Source: Cepaea nemoralis
Lineage: Eukaryota; Mollusca; Gastropoda; Stylommatophora; Helicidae
Assembly (NCBI GenBank): GCA_014155875.1
Contig: JACEFZ010005554.1
Span: 1-64,000 of the forward strand
DNA: 64,000 bases
Direction of reading: 5' to 3'
This document shows positions 33,017 to 44,838 of the stretch, in pieces. The position numbers were made by a program, and so were the translations under genes. Positions within the stretch are counted from its first letter, which is position 1; every line of letters begins with the position of its first letter. Below the pieces are notes generated by a model. That model was not told the origin of the DNA, did no database searches, and saw nothing but the letters and a program-made list of their open reading frames with translations.

Positions 33017-33305
33017 GAGGTATGCATGGCCTAATGAATAAGAGCACTCGTTGTTGAACACCTGGTATGCAGATGCCGAGGTAGCAGGTTAAACCCCTAC
33101 ATCGATCAGTAGGACTAAAATGTTTGACCTCTCGTCCTTGACTTTGGGACGTAAATTACAGGTACCTCAGAAGTCGGAGTGGGTTCGCCTGATGGCGAGG
33201 GACACTGGTAATAGGGAAAGATAATTCACACACAAAAAAGCAGTCCAGTGCATTAGAAGAAGTTAGCGCGTGTATGGACTACGTTTGAGTTCAGAGCGAG
33301 CGCAA
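33017..33305 (+). mobile_element. SINE-A copy
   Basis: Head TATGCATGGCCTAATGAATA, B-box-like GCAGGTTAAACCCC, body CTTGACTTTGGGACGTAAAT, end GGACTACGTTTGAGTTCAGA. Confidence 0.85.
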
Positions 33306-33724
33306 AAAACAAAAGAGACTTGCACAAAAAAAAAAAAGGAAACCAAAGAAGGCTATTGAGTTTGTATATTTTGCGAATGAACAATGTTTTATATGCCTGA
33401 TTGTTTTACACTTTCATTGTGTTTTATGTTATGAATAAAGCAGTGAAAGAACCTGATTTGCTGGGGTTGTGTGTTACTTCTTGTCAATATACACAGTATG
33501 AGATGACCCAAAGAGCAATGTTGACGGTAGCACACCAAGACGAAGCGATACAGAAACCTGTTGCCTTGTGGGTAAACTGGCGACAGTCACATGCAAACCC
33601 GAAAAAGAAAATGTTTAAAACGTGTGGAATTGACGAAACAGTGTAACGCAAGTCACTTTATGATAATGAACACTACATCTGCAAGCCACATGTTTAAAAT
33701 GCTGAAATTTCTTAACTGTCCTAT

Positions 33725-34142
33725 TACGAGAGTAAGTCAATAAGTGAGTCACAAATGGTGTAGAAAAATAACTAAACATGATAACAATTTGAAACCAGAT
33801 TATTTTTATACACACATTGTCCCTTTATTTCTCAACATAATTTCCACCAACATTGATACCTTATCCCATCGTTTGATCAGTCCTCCCAAACCTGCTGCAT
33901 AGAAATGCATGCTCTGTTTTCTAAACCACGTTTTCATTTCACATTCAACCTCGGTGTCATTCGCGAAATGTCTCCCGCCAAGGTGTGTTGTCAGTGGACC
34001 AAATCGGTGGAAATCGCTAGGGGCTAAGTCGGGGCTGTAAGGTGGATGTTCCAGAACTTTCCACCTTAGTTGATTCTTTTCTCCTGAGTTAATCGAGCCG
34101 TATGTGGTCTGGCATTGTCATGGAGAAGCAACACTCCCATGA
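33725..34142 (-). mobile_element. mariner-family element, truncated
   Basis: The left end TACGAGAGTAAGTCAATAAG matches the end of the 14333 copy. The minus strand encodes the transposase C-terminus, including the catalytic stretch DNARPHT-like and PPYSPDLAPSDFH-like at 34030-34120. No right inverted repeat is visible. Confidence 0.85.
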
Positions 34143-34560
34143 CAGTTAATCAGTTAAGTATAGTTTAACCATACATTTCTTTCGAGCATCTGTCATGAAC
34201 GTCTGTGACTTTATGATGTCTGGGACGTCAGGCGCACACACTAGTTCAGCTCGCTGTCATATAACGTCCGATGACGTACAAAGAAATGAAAAAAAAACTC
34301 CAGGTAGGCGATCACATATTTATTCATCTCTTACAACACCACGTTGGGAATAGATGTCCCCCTCTGATGGCGAGTTGTGGATTACCCGGCCTCCCAGCCT
34401 GGACAGGCTGGATCCATTCCAATGTCATCGAGGTATAAACTAATATGCCAAACATGCGTTAGTGTCCTTTCTGTCCACTTCGACACATCCAGTCCGGCAC
34501 TTTAGCGCCTATAAAGATTTATGTTGTATTTCTAACAGGCTACATTGTTAATCTTTCTTG
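34143..34560. other. Intergenic sequence, nothing recognised
   Basis: No motif that I can name before the LINE begins. Confidence 0.4.
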
Positions 34561-34589
34561 TCTTCTTTCCGCCGATAGCGACCATCCAG

Positions 34590-36435
34590 GAAGCCTGTTT
34601 CACCCAAAGTCCCTGTTCCTACTCTTTGCTCTCAACTTCACCTGACCATGGTCTCTCGCTTCACTCAACCTATTGCGTCAACAACAATATATCCTGGCTT
34701 GCCGCAGGGATCACCATTATCTCCGGTGCTGTTCAATGCCTACACAGTGAGAATCACCAGCGAGCAGATCACTGGACCGGTGAGGACATTGTCATATGCC
34801 GATGATGTGTTAGTGTATCGTCAGGGTAAGGATAGAGATCGGGTTGCTGAGGGACTACAAACAGAACTAAATCGCATAAGCACTTGGTATGTGGAATCTG
34901 GGGCAATGGTCAACCCAACGAAGGCAGCAGTGACATGGTTCTCTTTGAACAACCATATTGTCAACACTCCAATACCAACTTTAAATCTGTGTTCAAAGAA
35001 GGTGGAAAGAACGCAGGCAATGAATTACCTGGGGATACGTTTTGATCGAAGCCTTGCTTATCATGAGCACATAGACCAGGTGATAACAAAGGCCAAGCGA
35101 GGTTTGGCTGCGATGCGGGTGATGGCGGCGGCAAACTGTGAGCAGCGCCATCTATGTCTCCTTTATGAGGGTCTGGTCCTTTCTGTTTTGCAGTATGCGA
35201 TGACGATCCTGACTATCAGCCGTAAGCAGATGGAAAGGATACAGAACGAAGCTATGCGTATTATTCTTAGATGCACAAGAGATACACCATGCAGGGTGAT
35301 GCGCTACCTTCTTGATTTTCCAACCATTGGGGACAGAATACAAATTTGCAGAGCACGTGCCTACCTCAGAGTCAACGCAAACACACAGCATCCACTGCAC
35401 AGTGAAATTAAGAAGGTAAAGGGCAGCAGGTTAAAAAGAGGAAAGTCGTGGATGGGTCAAGCCGAAGACATTCTTCAACAGGTGTGTTCACTTGAGGACT
35501 TAGAACCTGGCGAGGAGTGGATACAAATGCCAACAGATTTCTGTACGTCCTTTTCAGTTTGCATCCAACTAGACAGAAAATGCAGACAAGAAAATCCAGC
35601 TGCTATGGAGGCGGAAGTACAGGCTTTGATTTTCGAGAATTCTTTGGAGGGTGATGCTGTCATTTACACAGATGGGTCAGTCGTTCGACGAGTGAGAAGT
35701 TCATGGGCCTTTACGGCTCAAGCCGGAGGGAGAATTGTGAAGGAAGATTCTGGTGCTTTTGCTTTGACCACAAGTAGCCTGACTATGGAAGTCATTGCGG
35801 TAAGTAAAGCTATAACATGACTCAAGACACAGACATCAATAGGGCACGTTTCCTTAGTGACTCAATGAGTATGCTCAAGAAGATAGAGATGGGGTGGATC
35901 CGAAAAGAGTGGCTGCTGTGTCTGGAGCGGTCTCGGCTGGCAAAGATTAGTTTCATTTTCGTGCCAGGGCAGGCGGCTGTACGAGGAAATGAGCGGGCTG
36001 ACAAGCTTGCAGGTAAGGTTACTATGAAAGGCGGACGAGCCGTGGACCAGGCTGACATTCTGAATGCTCTACGAGAAGTAAGTATTTCGCGAGAACCAAG
36101 TGATGACTGTGACTCTACAACCATGGTCAGGCTCCAAGAACAGCAAGTTAAAAGAGGGGGTGACAAAACAAGAATACTACCAGGGAAGCCAAAGAAGATT
36201 AAACAACCAACACAGAACTGGTGTCGTCAGTCGCTACATGCTGCGGAATTTACTGAGGAGGGGATCCGAGCACTTATGGACGGAATGGTTCGATTGTGCA
36301 ATGAGGATAATCTGTCGTCTAACTAACTAACTAACTAACTAACTAACCAACCAACCAACCAACCAACCAACCAACCAACTAACTAACTAACTAACTATCT
36401 AACTAACTAACTAACTAACTATTGCGTCAACTAAC
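34590..36435 (+). pseudogene. I-like LINE, 5'-truncated: RT plus RNase H, (CTAA)n tail
   Basis: The first frame (about 34620-35815) has RT motif B GLPQGSPLSPVLFN and motif C SYADDVLVY, then a thumb with RIQNEAMRIILRCTRDTP and the RNase H start VIYTDGSVV. After a one-base shift near 35815 the next frame carries SDSMSMLKKIE and FVPGQAAVRGNERADKLAG. A second shift near 36120 precedes the C-terminus RGSEHLWTEWF. The tail is (CTAA)n/(CCAA)n at 36318-36420. RNase H after the RT places it in the I group. Motif A and the endonuclease are missing. Confidence 0.92.
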
Positions 36436-36968
36436 CTTTGTGAGTCCAAGGGTCGCCCGTTTAATGCGAGACTTTGTATAGTTGTATGGTTCACGCATTG
36501 GTAGCCGTTAACTTTTTAATTAGTGTTGGCGTACTAGTTGTCAAATGTTATCTACTTGTAATATGGAATGTGACAGCATGAAATATTCTTTCATCATCTG
36601 CAATTTCATCACGGGATATGTTTTTCTAAGTTGCCTGAGCTGCGTGTATTCTGTGTTAATAGCACATGTTTGAGCCAGTTTAGTTGTTTCATTTTCAGAA
36701 TAACAACACAAATTATGACTAAAACCTCGATGGACAGAAAAACACACAGATACAGGCCAACGTTTTCGACCGAAGTGTTTATCAACTAACAACAGAAAAC
36801 AAGTGCTTTTGAGCAACCCTCTACTATCGACAGGGCAATCCAATGCTGACTTCTGAGCAATGAATCCATCTAATGATGCCTTCAGAACAATCTGAAGATA
36901 TCTTCAGAGCAATTCAATAATGCTATACCAACATTCTGATGATGCCATCAGACTAACCAATGGTGTGG
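36436..36968. other. Intergenic sequence, nothing recognised
   Basis: A short motif with CAATGCTGACTTC/CAGAGCAAT-type words repeats imprecisely at 36838-36930. Nothing else is recognised. Confidence 0.4.
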
Positions 36969-37396
<428 letters not shown>

Positions 37397-37424
37397 GGCG
37401 ATGAGTAACCGTTGTTAAAACAAG

Positions 37425-37645
37425 TTAGTTGCATATCTTTTACAGGACGTCGCAGTCAACGCCAGCATAGTTTGGCTGGTTGTGATGTCTTGGCAAGTTT
37501 ACGTTCAGTAGTTTGTCATTGCTTTCTGAACGACCGGCACTCTTACCATTGCATGGAAACCAACGCAAGGCGGTCTGCTTCCAAATCGCCCACAGCTATG
37601 TTTCGAACTCGGTATCCGGGATTACGAATTGAATTCGCAACGCCT
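37425..37645 (-). mobile_element. SINE-B copy, antisense
   Basis: Reverse complement of the SINE-B body (TTTACAGGACGTCGCAGTCA, TTGGCAAGTTTACGTTCAGT). The tRNA-like head with a B box (GTTTCGAACTC complement) lies at about 37600. Confidence 0.88.
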
Positions 37646-38130
37646 TCTCCACAGATCCGGCTTAGATTTATCAAATGGATAAAGAAGACAAAAGACGGTC
37701 TGAGGTGTCAAAAACCCAGGGGACAGTTGTTTCTGCAGGAGCATGATCGCCTACGTTGCTCGGCAAGGTGTGTGGTGATGATGGTGATAGGCCGCCTTGC
37801 TAGTGCAGTCACCGCGAACTGTATACGAAATCTGTTAACTCTTCAGTAAAGCCAGTTCTCAGTGCACGTTTAGTGGGCCTAAAGAACAACGATGGAGAAC
37901 AGAGAAAACCAACATAATAGAGCCTTACCATTGTTCTGTCTAGCGTTCCACATGATAGAAACCCGAGACGGGCCTTATCAAATATAGCCGTACCATAGAG
38001 TATACTATGTCTATAGAAAGTTCACCGAGTTGGGTTGTGATACAGCAGAGACAATGTACTGTTGTGCATGTATTATGTGACTGCTCGTCTAGTATTGTTT
38101 CTGAACTATTACGCTTTCTGTTCTATGCTA
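37646..38130. other. Intergenic sequence, nothing recognised
   Basis: No motif that I can name. Confidence 0.4.
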
Positions 38131-38134
38131 ATGC

Positions 38135-38560
38135 ATGTGTGCCGCGTGTATGTGTTAACGCGTATGTGGTATAGCACGTATGTTAACGTCTATGTTAACG
38201 TAGAAGGGTTAATTTATATGTGATAATGCATATGTGTTAACCCGTAAAAGTTAACCTGTATGTGTAACGTATATGTTAATTTATATGTGATAATGTTCAT
38301 GTGTTAATGTATATGCGTTAACGCGTTTGTGACAACGCGTAAGTGTTAACGCATGTACGTTAATGTGTATGTGATAATGTATATGTGTTAACGTATATGT
38401 GTAGCTTATATGTTAATATACAAGTGTTAATGTATATGTGTTAACGTGTGTGTGTTAACGTATATATGTATAAGGTATATATTAATGCCAAAATGGTAAT
38501 GTATATATGTTAGTGTATATGTGTTAACGGTGTGTGTTTTAATGTCACTGAGTTAAAAGT
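38135..38560. repeat. Degenerate minisatellite rich in GTTAACG and TATATGTG
   Basis: About 430 bp made of GTATATGTGTTAACG-like words of 12-18 bp in irregular order. Confidence 0.85.
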
Positions 38561-38679
38561 TTAAAAATAACCCGTAAATTCCCTTTTTATACAGCTTTAT
38601 CGGGTATATATTCTTTTCCCCATGTTTTATCAACCAGTCGCCACTTAACGAATGATTTTGTCAATATTATGCTACCGCA

Positions 38680-38870
38680 TTTTCTTCCCAAGACATTTTG
38701 AGGTACCAATTTTAAGCTGGGACGACTTGGGAGCCGGGTTCAATTTTAAAAATCAACTACGGTACATATTCAAACCCTTGACCACCCTGCTGATTGATAA
38801 GCATGCTACCCACTGCGCTGCCGGGGTACCCGCCTCCCCCCCCCCCCCCCCCTCTCGGCCTTTCCTCATA
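38680..38870 (-). mobile_element. SINE-D copy, antisense
   Basis: The minus strand has a tRNA-like head GCAGCGCAGTGGGTAGCATG with B-box-like GGGTTTGAATAT, then TTTTTAAAATTGAACCCGGC. The same architecture is found at 54335-54600. A C run of about 18 bp lies at the head side. Confidence 0.8.
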
Positions 38871-39095
38871 TAAACTTAATAGGATGTATACCTATTAAAG
38901 TATTTGTGTTTACTAAAGAAGATAATCGGAGCATTAAAACTTTAAATGTCCCGAACAAGTTCTTAGTGTATCGTGAACTAAGAATACGAAATTTACATTC
39001 TACGAAATCTAAATGTAGAAGAAAGTAACCCATAAACAGCATATTGTCTCGGAAAACTTTGGACATGTTAAATGTACAGCACCTTGGACAGAAAG

Positions 39096-39680
39096 AATAG
39101 TGATGGAAGGCGTGCTTCCTGAAACAAGTTGTTTGGAAAGAATAGTGATGGGAGGCATGGCTTCTAGAAAAGTGGTTTGAAAAGAACAGTGATGGGAGGC
39201 ATGGCTTCTAGAAAAGTGGTTTGAAAAGAACCGTGATGGGAGGCATGGCTTATAGAAAAGTGGTTTGAAAAGAACAGTGACGGGAGGCATGACGTCTAGA
39301 AACGTGGTTTGAAAAGAATAGTGATGAGAGGCCCGGTTCCCGAGAAAGTTGTTTGAAAAGAACAGAGATGGGAGGCGTGGTTACTAGAAAAGTGGTTTGA
39401 AAAGAACAGTGATGGAGGCGTGGTTTCTAGAAATATTGTTTGTAAAGGACAGTGATGGATACGTGGTGTCTAGAAATATTGTTTGAAAAGAACAGTGATG
39501 GAGGCGTGGTTTCTAGAAATATTGTTTGAAAAGAACAGTGATGGAGGCGTGGTTTCTAGAAATATTGTTTGAAAAGAACAGTGATGGACGTGGTTTCTAG
39601 AAATATTGTTTGAAAAGAACAGTGATGGAGGCGTGGTGTCTAGATATTGTTTGAAAAGAACAGTGATGGGAGGCATATTT
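39096..39680. repeat. 44-bp tandem repeat, about 13 copies
   Basis: The unit GAACAGTGATGGGAGGCATG plus GCTTCTAGAAAAGTGGTTTGAAAA is repeated with small indels. The right half is a variant with GGAGGCGTGGTTTCTAGAAA. Confidence 0.95.
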
Positions 39681-39912
39681 GCTGAAAAAAAAGATTCATA
39701 GGTCGACAAGCACGAAAATGGATAGAGGCTATTGCAAACATCTTGGGCATGAAAATGCTTAAGGCTGGAGAATTGGAACGAATCAATGATTTTTTTTTTT
39801 TTTTCGGGTCCAGTTGGCGTTCTGCAAAAGACTTTCGACATGATGATGGCGATGATGAAATGTGTCCACATATACACGAGCTCATGCGTCAGTGTTAACG
39901 CACATGTCTTGT

Positions 39913-40145
39913 AACCGGCGCCGTGGCTTAGGCGATAATGAGACGCGCAGTTTCATAATTCCCCGATATACCGAGTCGAAGGTTCGAAATCATTTTGGGC
40001 GATTTTGAAGCAGGCCAAACTGTGTTGTTTTCAATGGTATGAGGCGCCTGCCGTTCAGAAAGCAATGCAAGCAAGTGAAATAAGACAGTAAATCAGACAG
40101 CCAATAAATGATGTGGTTGATTGCACGTCCTGCAAAGTACATGTA
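39913..40145 (+). mobile_element. SINE-B copy
   Basis: Head GGCGCCGTGGCTTAGGCGAT with B-box GGTTCGAAATC, body CGTTCAGAAAGCAATGCAAG, end ATTGCACGTCCTGCAAAGTA. A second tRNA-like head lies at about 40183-40250. Confidence 0.88.
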
Positions 40146-40289
40146 ACTAACATTAACATGTCTAGTGGTATTTATAAAATCATTGTGGCGGAGTGGCTTA
40201 GAGACACACTGATCGTCCTTACTGAAGAAGACCCAGTTTGAATTATTGTATAGAATATTACAACAACCTGAAGTTGAAATCACTCTTTC

Positions 40290-40747
40290 TTTTTTTAATT
40301 TTAACCTATGGATAGTAAATCACACGTCTAGGTTTCTCATATAATTGCGGACATTTCACATGTTAAAGATTCTTCAGCCTAGGTTCAGTTAAGACAAACC
40401 AAGATTAGAAAACTTTGGGGTCGCAGAACAGAGGTTATCTCTAATCAAAGGAGAATTAAGGCACATCCTTCCTCCCGCTAGACTAAGAGATACCCTTGGA
40501 AAATGTGAAGTACCAGTCTAGCCCCGCAACAGGGTAACGCGAAACCGCGTATCATACACGGGAAGAGCTTGAGAGCAGACGGCAGTAATTGTTTGTTTTG
40601 GATTCAAGTTGGCGACGGTAGGTAGTGAAATCTCTTCATAGAGACATTGAACGTCGACCGCCGACCTGAAGGGTCCCTGCCAAGAAGGAAAGCAACTGCA
40701 TGCTGCCGTCTTTACAGATGTCTAGAAAATTATACGAGTCAATTTCA
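40290..40747. other. Intergenic sequence, nothing recognised
   Basis: No motif that I can name. Confidence 0.4.
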
Positions 40748-41012
40748 GCATGGCCGACTGGACAAGCCCCCTCGCTTTTAAACTTCCGGTGTGCTGATGG
40801 CGAAGTAGCGAGTTTAACCCCTCACCGATCAGTTGGACTAAATTGTTGACATGTCGTTATTGACTTGTCGTCCTTGACTGGGAACGGAAGTTACAAGTAC
40901 CTCGAAAGTCAGAATGGGTTTGTAGGTGGCGAGGGAAACTGATAATAGGAACATTTAACCCACAGACAGAAATCAGTCTAGCGTTGACTACATTCGACTT
41001 CAAAATGAGCGA
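40748..41012 (+). mobile_element. SINE-A copy
   Basis: Head ATGGCCGACTGGACAAGCC, CCGGTGTGCTGATGGCGAAG, body and end ACTTCAAAATGAGCGAACG match the family. Confidence 0.85.
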
Positions 41013-41019
41013 ACGAAAA

Positions 41020-41290
41020 ATCTGACACTATAGAGAAAGATTGTTACGACTGTACAGTACTACCATAGACAAGCCACAGGATGATGATAATCTTCACTGC
41101 ACATAAACAATAGCACTATGGAGAAAGATTGTTACGACTGTGCAGTACTACCATAGACAAGCCACAGGATGGTGATAATCTTCACTGCACATACACAATA
41201 GCACTATGGAGAAAGATTGTTACGACTGTACAGTACTACCATAGACAAGCCACTGGATGATGAGAATCTTCACTGCACATACAAAATAGC
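41020..41290. repeat. Tandem repeat, unit about 88 bp, 3 copies
   Basis: The unit GAGAAAGATTGTTACGACTG, CAGTACTACCATAGACAAGC and AATCTTCACTGCACATA is repeated at about 41034, 41119 and 41207. Confidence 0.95.
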
Positions 41291-41325
41291 ACTGCCACTT
41301 TGGTATCCACATTCTGGGAACCTTC

Positions 41326-41328
<3 letters not shown>

Positions 41329-41382
<54 letters not shown>

Positions 41383-41425
41383 GCACGCACGCACGCATGC
41401 ATGCATGCACGCACGCAAACACACG
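41329..41425. repeat. (AC)n followed by (GCAC/GCAT)n
   Basis: About 50 bp of AC, then GCAC and GCAT tetranucleotides. Confidence 0.97.
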
Positions 41426-41664
41426 CACATAAAATAGCACTGTGGTGTCCACATTCCGGGAACCTCGCAGCTTTCACGGAGCTGGTGCCCAGTTCGGAGA
41501 ATCTTGTGTAATCTATGGAAGTTGACTGGAACACTTTTAGAGGTTTCCGTGTGCAATGAAGATGTACCACCAAATAAATCATTCAGTCAAGTGCCGTCTC
41601 CACGGTGAAGGTTGGTTGTAACGAATTGCCAACAATGTCTCTCGCCTTGGTTGTACCCCTATCA

Positions 41665-41890
41665 ATCAATCAATGAATCAATCAATCATGTGCCATGCCG
41701 GAAAGCGTGGGCGGTCATGACTCGCCATTTCACTCGATCACCAGAGTCGTGGATTGGCTCAGTGTTCTTGTCTCGTCCATGCCACTTGGTCAAGCCATCC
41801 AGGTATTTACTTCTCTGTCTTTCTCTTGTTCTCTTCCCCTCAATCTTGCTAGTTGTCACCAAGTTCTCAAATTTATTTATTTTCATAAGA
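41665..41890 (-). mobile_element. RTE-like 3' end with (TGAT)n tail, antisense
   Basis: Its left edge is an (ATCA)n run, the complement of a TGAT tail, then CATGTGCCATGCCGGAAAGC and the family sequence. The same tail is seen at 53700-53725 in the other orientation, which defines the 3' terminus of the family. Confidence 0.88.
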
Positions 41891-42165
41891 TGGTTATTCA
41901 AAGAGAACCATGTCACTGCTGCCTTCATTGGGATACACCAAGTGCTTATGGGAGTGATTTCTGATTGTAGTTACACAGCAACCCGATCCTTATCCTTACC
42001 CTGAGGATACATTAACATGTCGACGGCATACGACAATGTCCTTCCCGGTCCAGCGATATGCTCACCAGTGAATTTCACATTGTAGACATTTAACAGAACC
42101 AGAGATAATGGTGATCCCATTGGAAGGCCAGGATGTATTGTTGGTTCAGAAGTCCATCTGCCACA
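41890..42165 (-). pseudogene. I-like LINE RT fragment, antisense
   Basis: The minus strand reads MKAAVTWFSLNNHL and a decayed GLPQGS/YADD region matching 34690-34960. It abuts the RTE 3' end so that a chance chimeric reading frame (41686-41928) crosses the junction. Confidence 0.78.
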
Positions 42166-42584
42166 TCTAAAAGCTACCTTTCGTTCTACTGTATGCTGTA
42201 CGCGTCCTCACGGTCAATCGCCGCAGCACATGTTTCAATGCATTAGTGAAGTTAGTTAGTTAGTCGACAGATCATCCTCATTGCACATCGAACCATTCAG
42301 TCCATAAGTGCTCGGACCCCCTCCTCAGTAAATCCCGCAGCGTGTAGTGGCTAACGACACCAGTTCTGTGTTGGTTTATTTCCCTTCTTTGGCTTCCTGT
42401 GTAGTGTTCTTGTTTGGCCTCCACAGTAGCCTTACATGCGAGCTTGTCAGCCCGCTCATTTCCTTGTACTCCTGCATGCCCTGGCACGAATATGAAACTA
42501 GTCTTTGGCAGCCGAGACCGCTCCAGAGACAGCAACCACTCTTTTCGGATCCACCCCATCGTCTCTATCCTCTTGAGCAAAAGA

Positions 42585-42986
42585 AAAGAATGATCAAATC
42601 AATCAGAAGACCACCAAACCTTACTCAAGACGACTACCACGTTATGGACAGACCAGAACAGGTCAATCTTCTGCGCCTCAGAACAGGACACAATAGATTT
42701 CGCAACCACGTGTATACAAAATTCAAGATTGGTGACTCAGCCATGTGCACATGTGGTTTGGCGTCGCAGACAGCAGAGCACATACTCCAGGATTGCCCGA
42801 ACTACAACATATCCAGGCGAACCTTCTGGCCTAGAGAGACAACAGTGGAAGATAGACTCTATGGACCGCTGAATGAACTAAAAAAGACTGTTAGATTCAT
42901 ACAAGAGACAACATTGCAGTTATAAACATATTTCAGGCAAACGAAAGAAGAAGAAGAAGAAGAAGAAGAAGAAGAAGAAGAAGAAG
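42585..42986 (+). mobile_element. I-like LINE 3' end with (GAA)n tail, nested
   Basis: An open frame to 42925 encodes LRLRTGHNRFRNHVYTKFKI, CTCGLASQTAEHILQDCPNY and FWPRETTVEDRLYG, the post-RNase H zinc-knuckle-like region also present at 49600-49830. It ends in about 13 GAA units. It splits the antisense LINE between TTGAGCA and CATGCTCATT, with at most a 3-bp (GCA) duplication. Confidence 0.9.
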
Positions 42987-43130
42987 CATGCTCATTGAGT
43001 CACAAGGGAAACATGCCCTAGTGAATCTCTGTGTCTCGAGCGACGTTATTGCTTTACTTACTGCCATGACTTCCATAGTCAGGCTACTTGTGGTCTCAAC
43101 AAAAGCACCAGAGTAATCCTTCACAATTCT

Positions 43131-43162
<32 letters not shown>
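43131..43162. repeat. Poly-C run, about 32 bp
   Basis: An uninterrupted C run inside the antisense LINE copy, at the start of RNase H; it breaks the frame there. Confidence 0.95.
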
Positions 43163-43757
43163 AGCCTGAACCGTAAAGGCCCACGAGCTTCTCACGCGTC
43201 CGAAGACCGACCCATCTGTGTAAATGACAGCATCACCTTCTAACGAATTCTCAAAAATCAACGCTTGTACTTCTTATACTTCCGCCTCCACAGCAGCCTG
43301 ATTTTATTGTCTGCATTTTCTGTCTAATTGGATGCAAACTGAAAAGGACGTACAGAAATCTGTTGGCACTTGTACTCACTCCTCGCCAGGTTCTAAGCCC
43401 TCAAGTGAACACACCTGTTGAAGAATGTCTTCGGCTTGACCCATCCACGACTTTCCTCTTTAACCTGCTGCTCTTCACCTTCATAAGTTCACTATGCAGT
43501 GGATGTTGTGTTTGCGTTAACTCTGAGGTAGGCAAATTTGTGTTCTGTCTTCATGGTTGGAAAATCAAGAAGGTCTGAGAAGAAATCAAGAAATCATCGC
43601 CCTGAATGCTGTATCTCTTGAACATCCAAGAATAATGCGCATAGCTTCGTTCTGTATCCATTCCACCCTTTTTATCTGCTTGCGACTGAGAGTCAAGATC
43701 GCCATCGCATACTCCAAAACAGAAAGAACGAGTCCCTCGTATAGAAGACATAGATGG

Positions 43758-44117
43758 CGCTGTTCAGAAGGACGCAGAGGTGTTTCCAAGGCACCAGGGC
43801 CGGGATCTATACTGGCCAAGACCTGCTGACACGTCCACGCAGTGCGTCCTGGGCAACAGGTCCCTTCGGGGACCTGGCTAACATCAGTAGGATCGATGAT
43901 TCCTCCGAAGCCGGAGAGTATCTGCCTGCATGGCGAGGAACCACCAGTCTTCACACCATAAGCCAGACATGGGATAACGGATACTCACGCAAACCTCAGG
44001 TCTTGTATGACATCACACTGATGTTGGACAATAGAATGTATTCATCCGACATACAGGACTTCACGCTGGAGTTCACAGCCAGCGTAACAAGCAAGCAAGC
44101 AAGCAAGCGCTGTTCAG
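43758..44117 (+). mobile_element. SINE-E copy 1 with 10-bp target-site duplication
   Basis: The element 43768-44107 starts GGACGCAGAGGTG-like, contains GGCCAAGACCTGCTGACACG and TCGGGGACCTGGCTAACATC, and ends in (CAAG)n. CGCTGTTCAG flanks it at 43758-43767 and 44108-44117. No clear tRNA-like A and B boxes are seen, so it may be a LINE-derived or other short retroposon. Confidence 0.9.
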
Positions 44118-44204
44118 TTTACTGCCGCCACCACCCGCATAGCAGCCAAACCCCACTTGGCCTTAGTATCACCAGGTCTATGTGCTCATTATAAGCAAAG
44201 CGGG

Positions 44205-44533
44205 ACGCAGAGGTGTTTTCAAGGCACCAGGGCTGGGTTCTATACTGGCCAAGACCTAGTGACGCGTCCTCGCCGAGCGTCCTGGGCAACAGGTCCCTTT
44301 GGGGTCCTGGCTAACATCAGTAGGATCGTTGATTCCTCCGAAGTCGGAGAGTGTCTGCCTGCACGGCGAGGAACCACCAGTCTGCACACCAATAAGCCAG
44401 ACATGGAACAACGGATACTCACGCAAACCTCAGGTCCTGTATGACATCACACTGATGTTGGACAACAGAATGTCTTCATCCGACATACAGGACTTCGCGT
44501 TGGAGCTCAAGCCAACGAACACAAGCAAGCATG
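44205..44533 (+). mobile_element. SINE-E copy 2
   Basis: It is collinear with copy 1 (GGACGCAGAGGTGTTTTCAA to ACACAAGCAAGC), with clear but limited divergence. The right side joins an RTE 3' end. Confidence 0.9.
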
Positions 44534-44690
44534 TCCAAAAAGTTTAGACTGTCTGTGTCTAATTTCTCAAATCAGTGTACGATTTTCATTTGTTTCTTGT
44601 AGGACTTGGTCATTGCTTTTTCTGTCTGTCCATGGTATTTTTTGCATTCTCCTCAGAAACTACATTTCCACAACCATCAGATGTTTTTCA
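44534..44690 (-). mobile_element. RTE-like 3' fragment, antisense
   Basis: ATGTCCAAAAAGTTTAGACT, TCATTTGTTTCTTGTAGGAC and GTCTGTCCATGGTATTTTTT match 22770-22890 and 62840-62960. Confidence 0.85.
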
Positions 44691-44838
44691 GCTTGTTTGC
44701 TCATTGTAAATGGGGAAATATGTGGCCAACTTGAGTCGGTATAGAACTCTTGTCCGACGCCGGTCTTGCCATTGTTTGCATAGTGTCCTAACCGATACAC
44801 AATTACGCCTGCAATGTCTATCTATATATGCACAAATA

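Larger units (their letters stand above)
42246..44204 (-). pseudogene. I-like LINE copy, antisense, with three nested insertions
   Basis: It is the reverse complement of the 34.6-36.4 kb element: (GTTA)n tail complement at 42249, RNase H part 42265-42584, 42987-43760 (RNase H start and thumb, QNEAMRIILGCS) and 44108-44204 (RT). It is interrupted by a plus-strand LINE 3' end (42585-42986) and a SINE-E (43768-44107). A second SINE-E follows at 44205. Confidence 0.9.
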
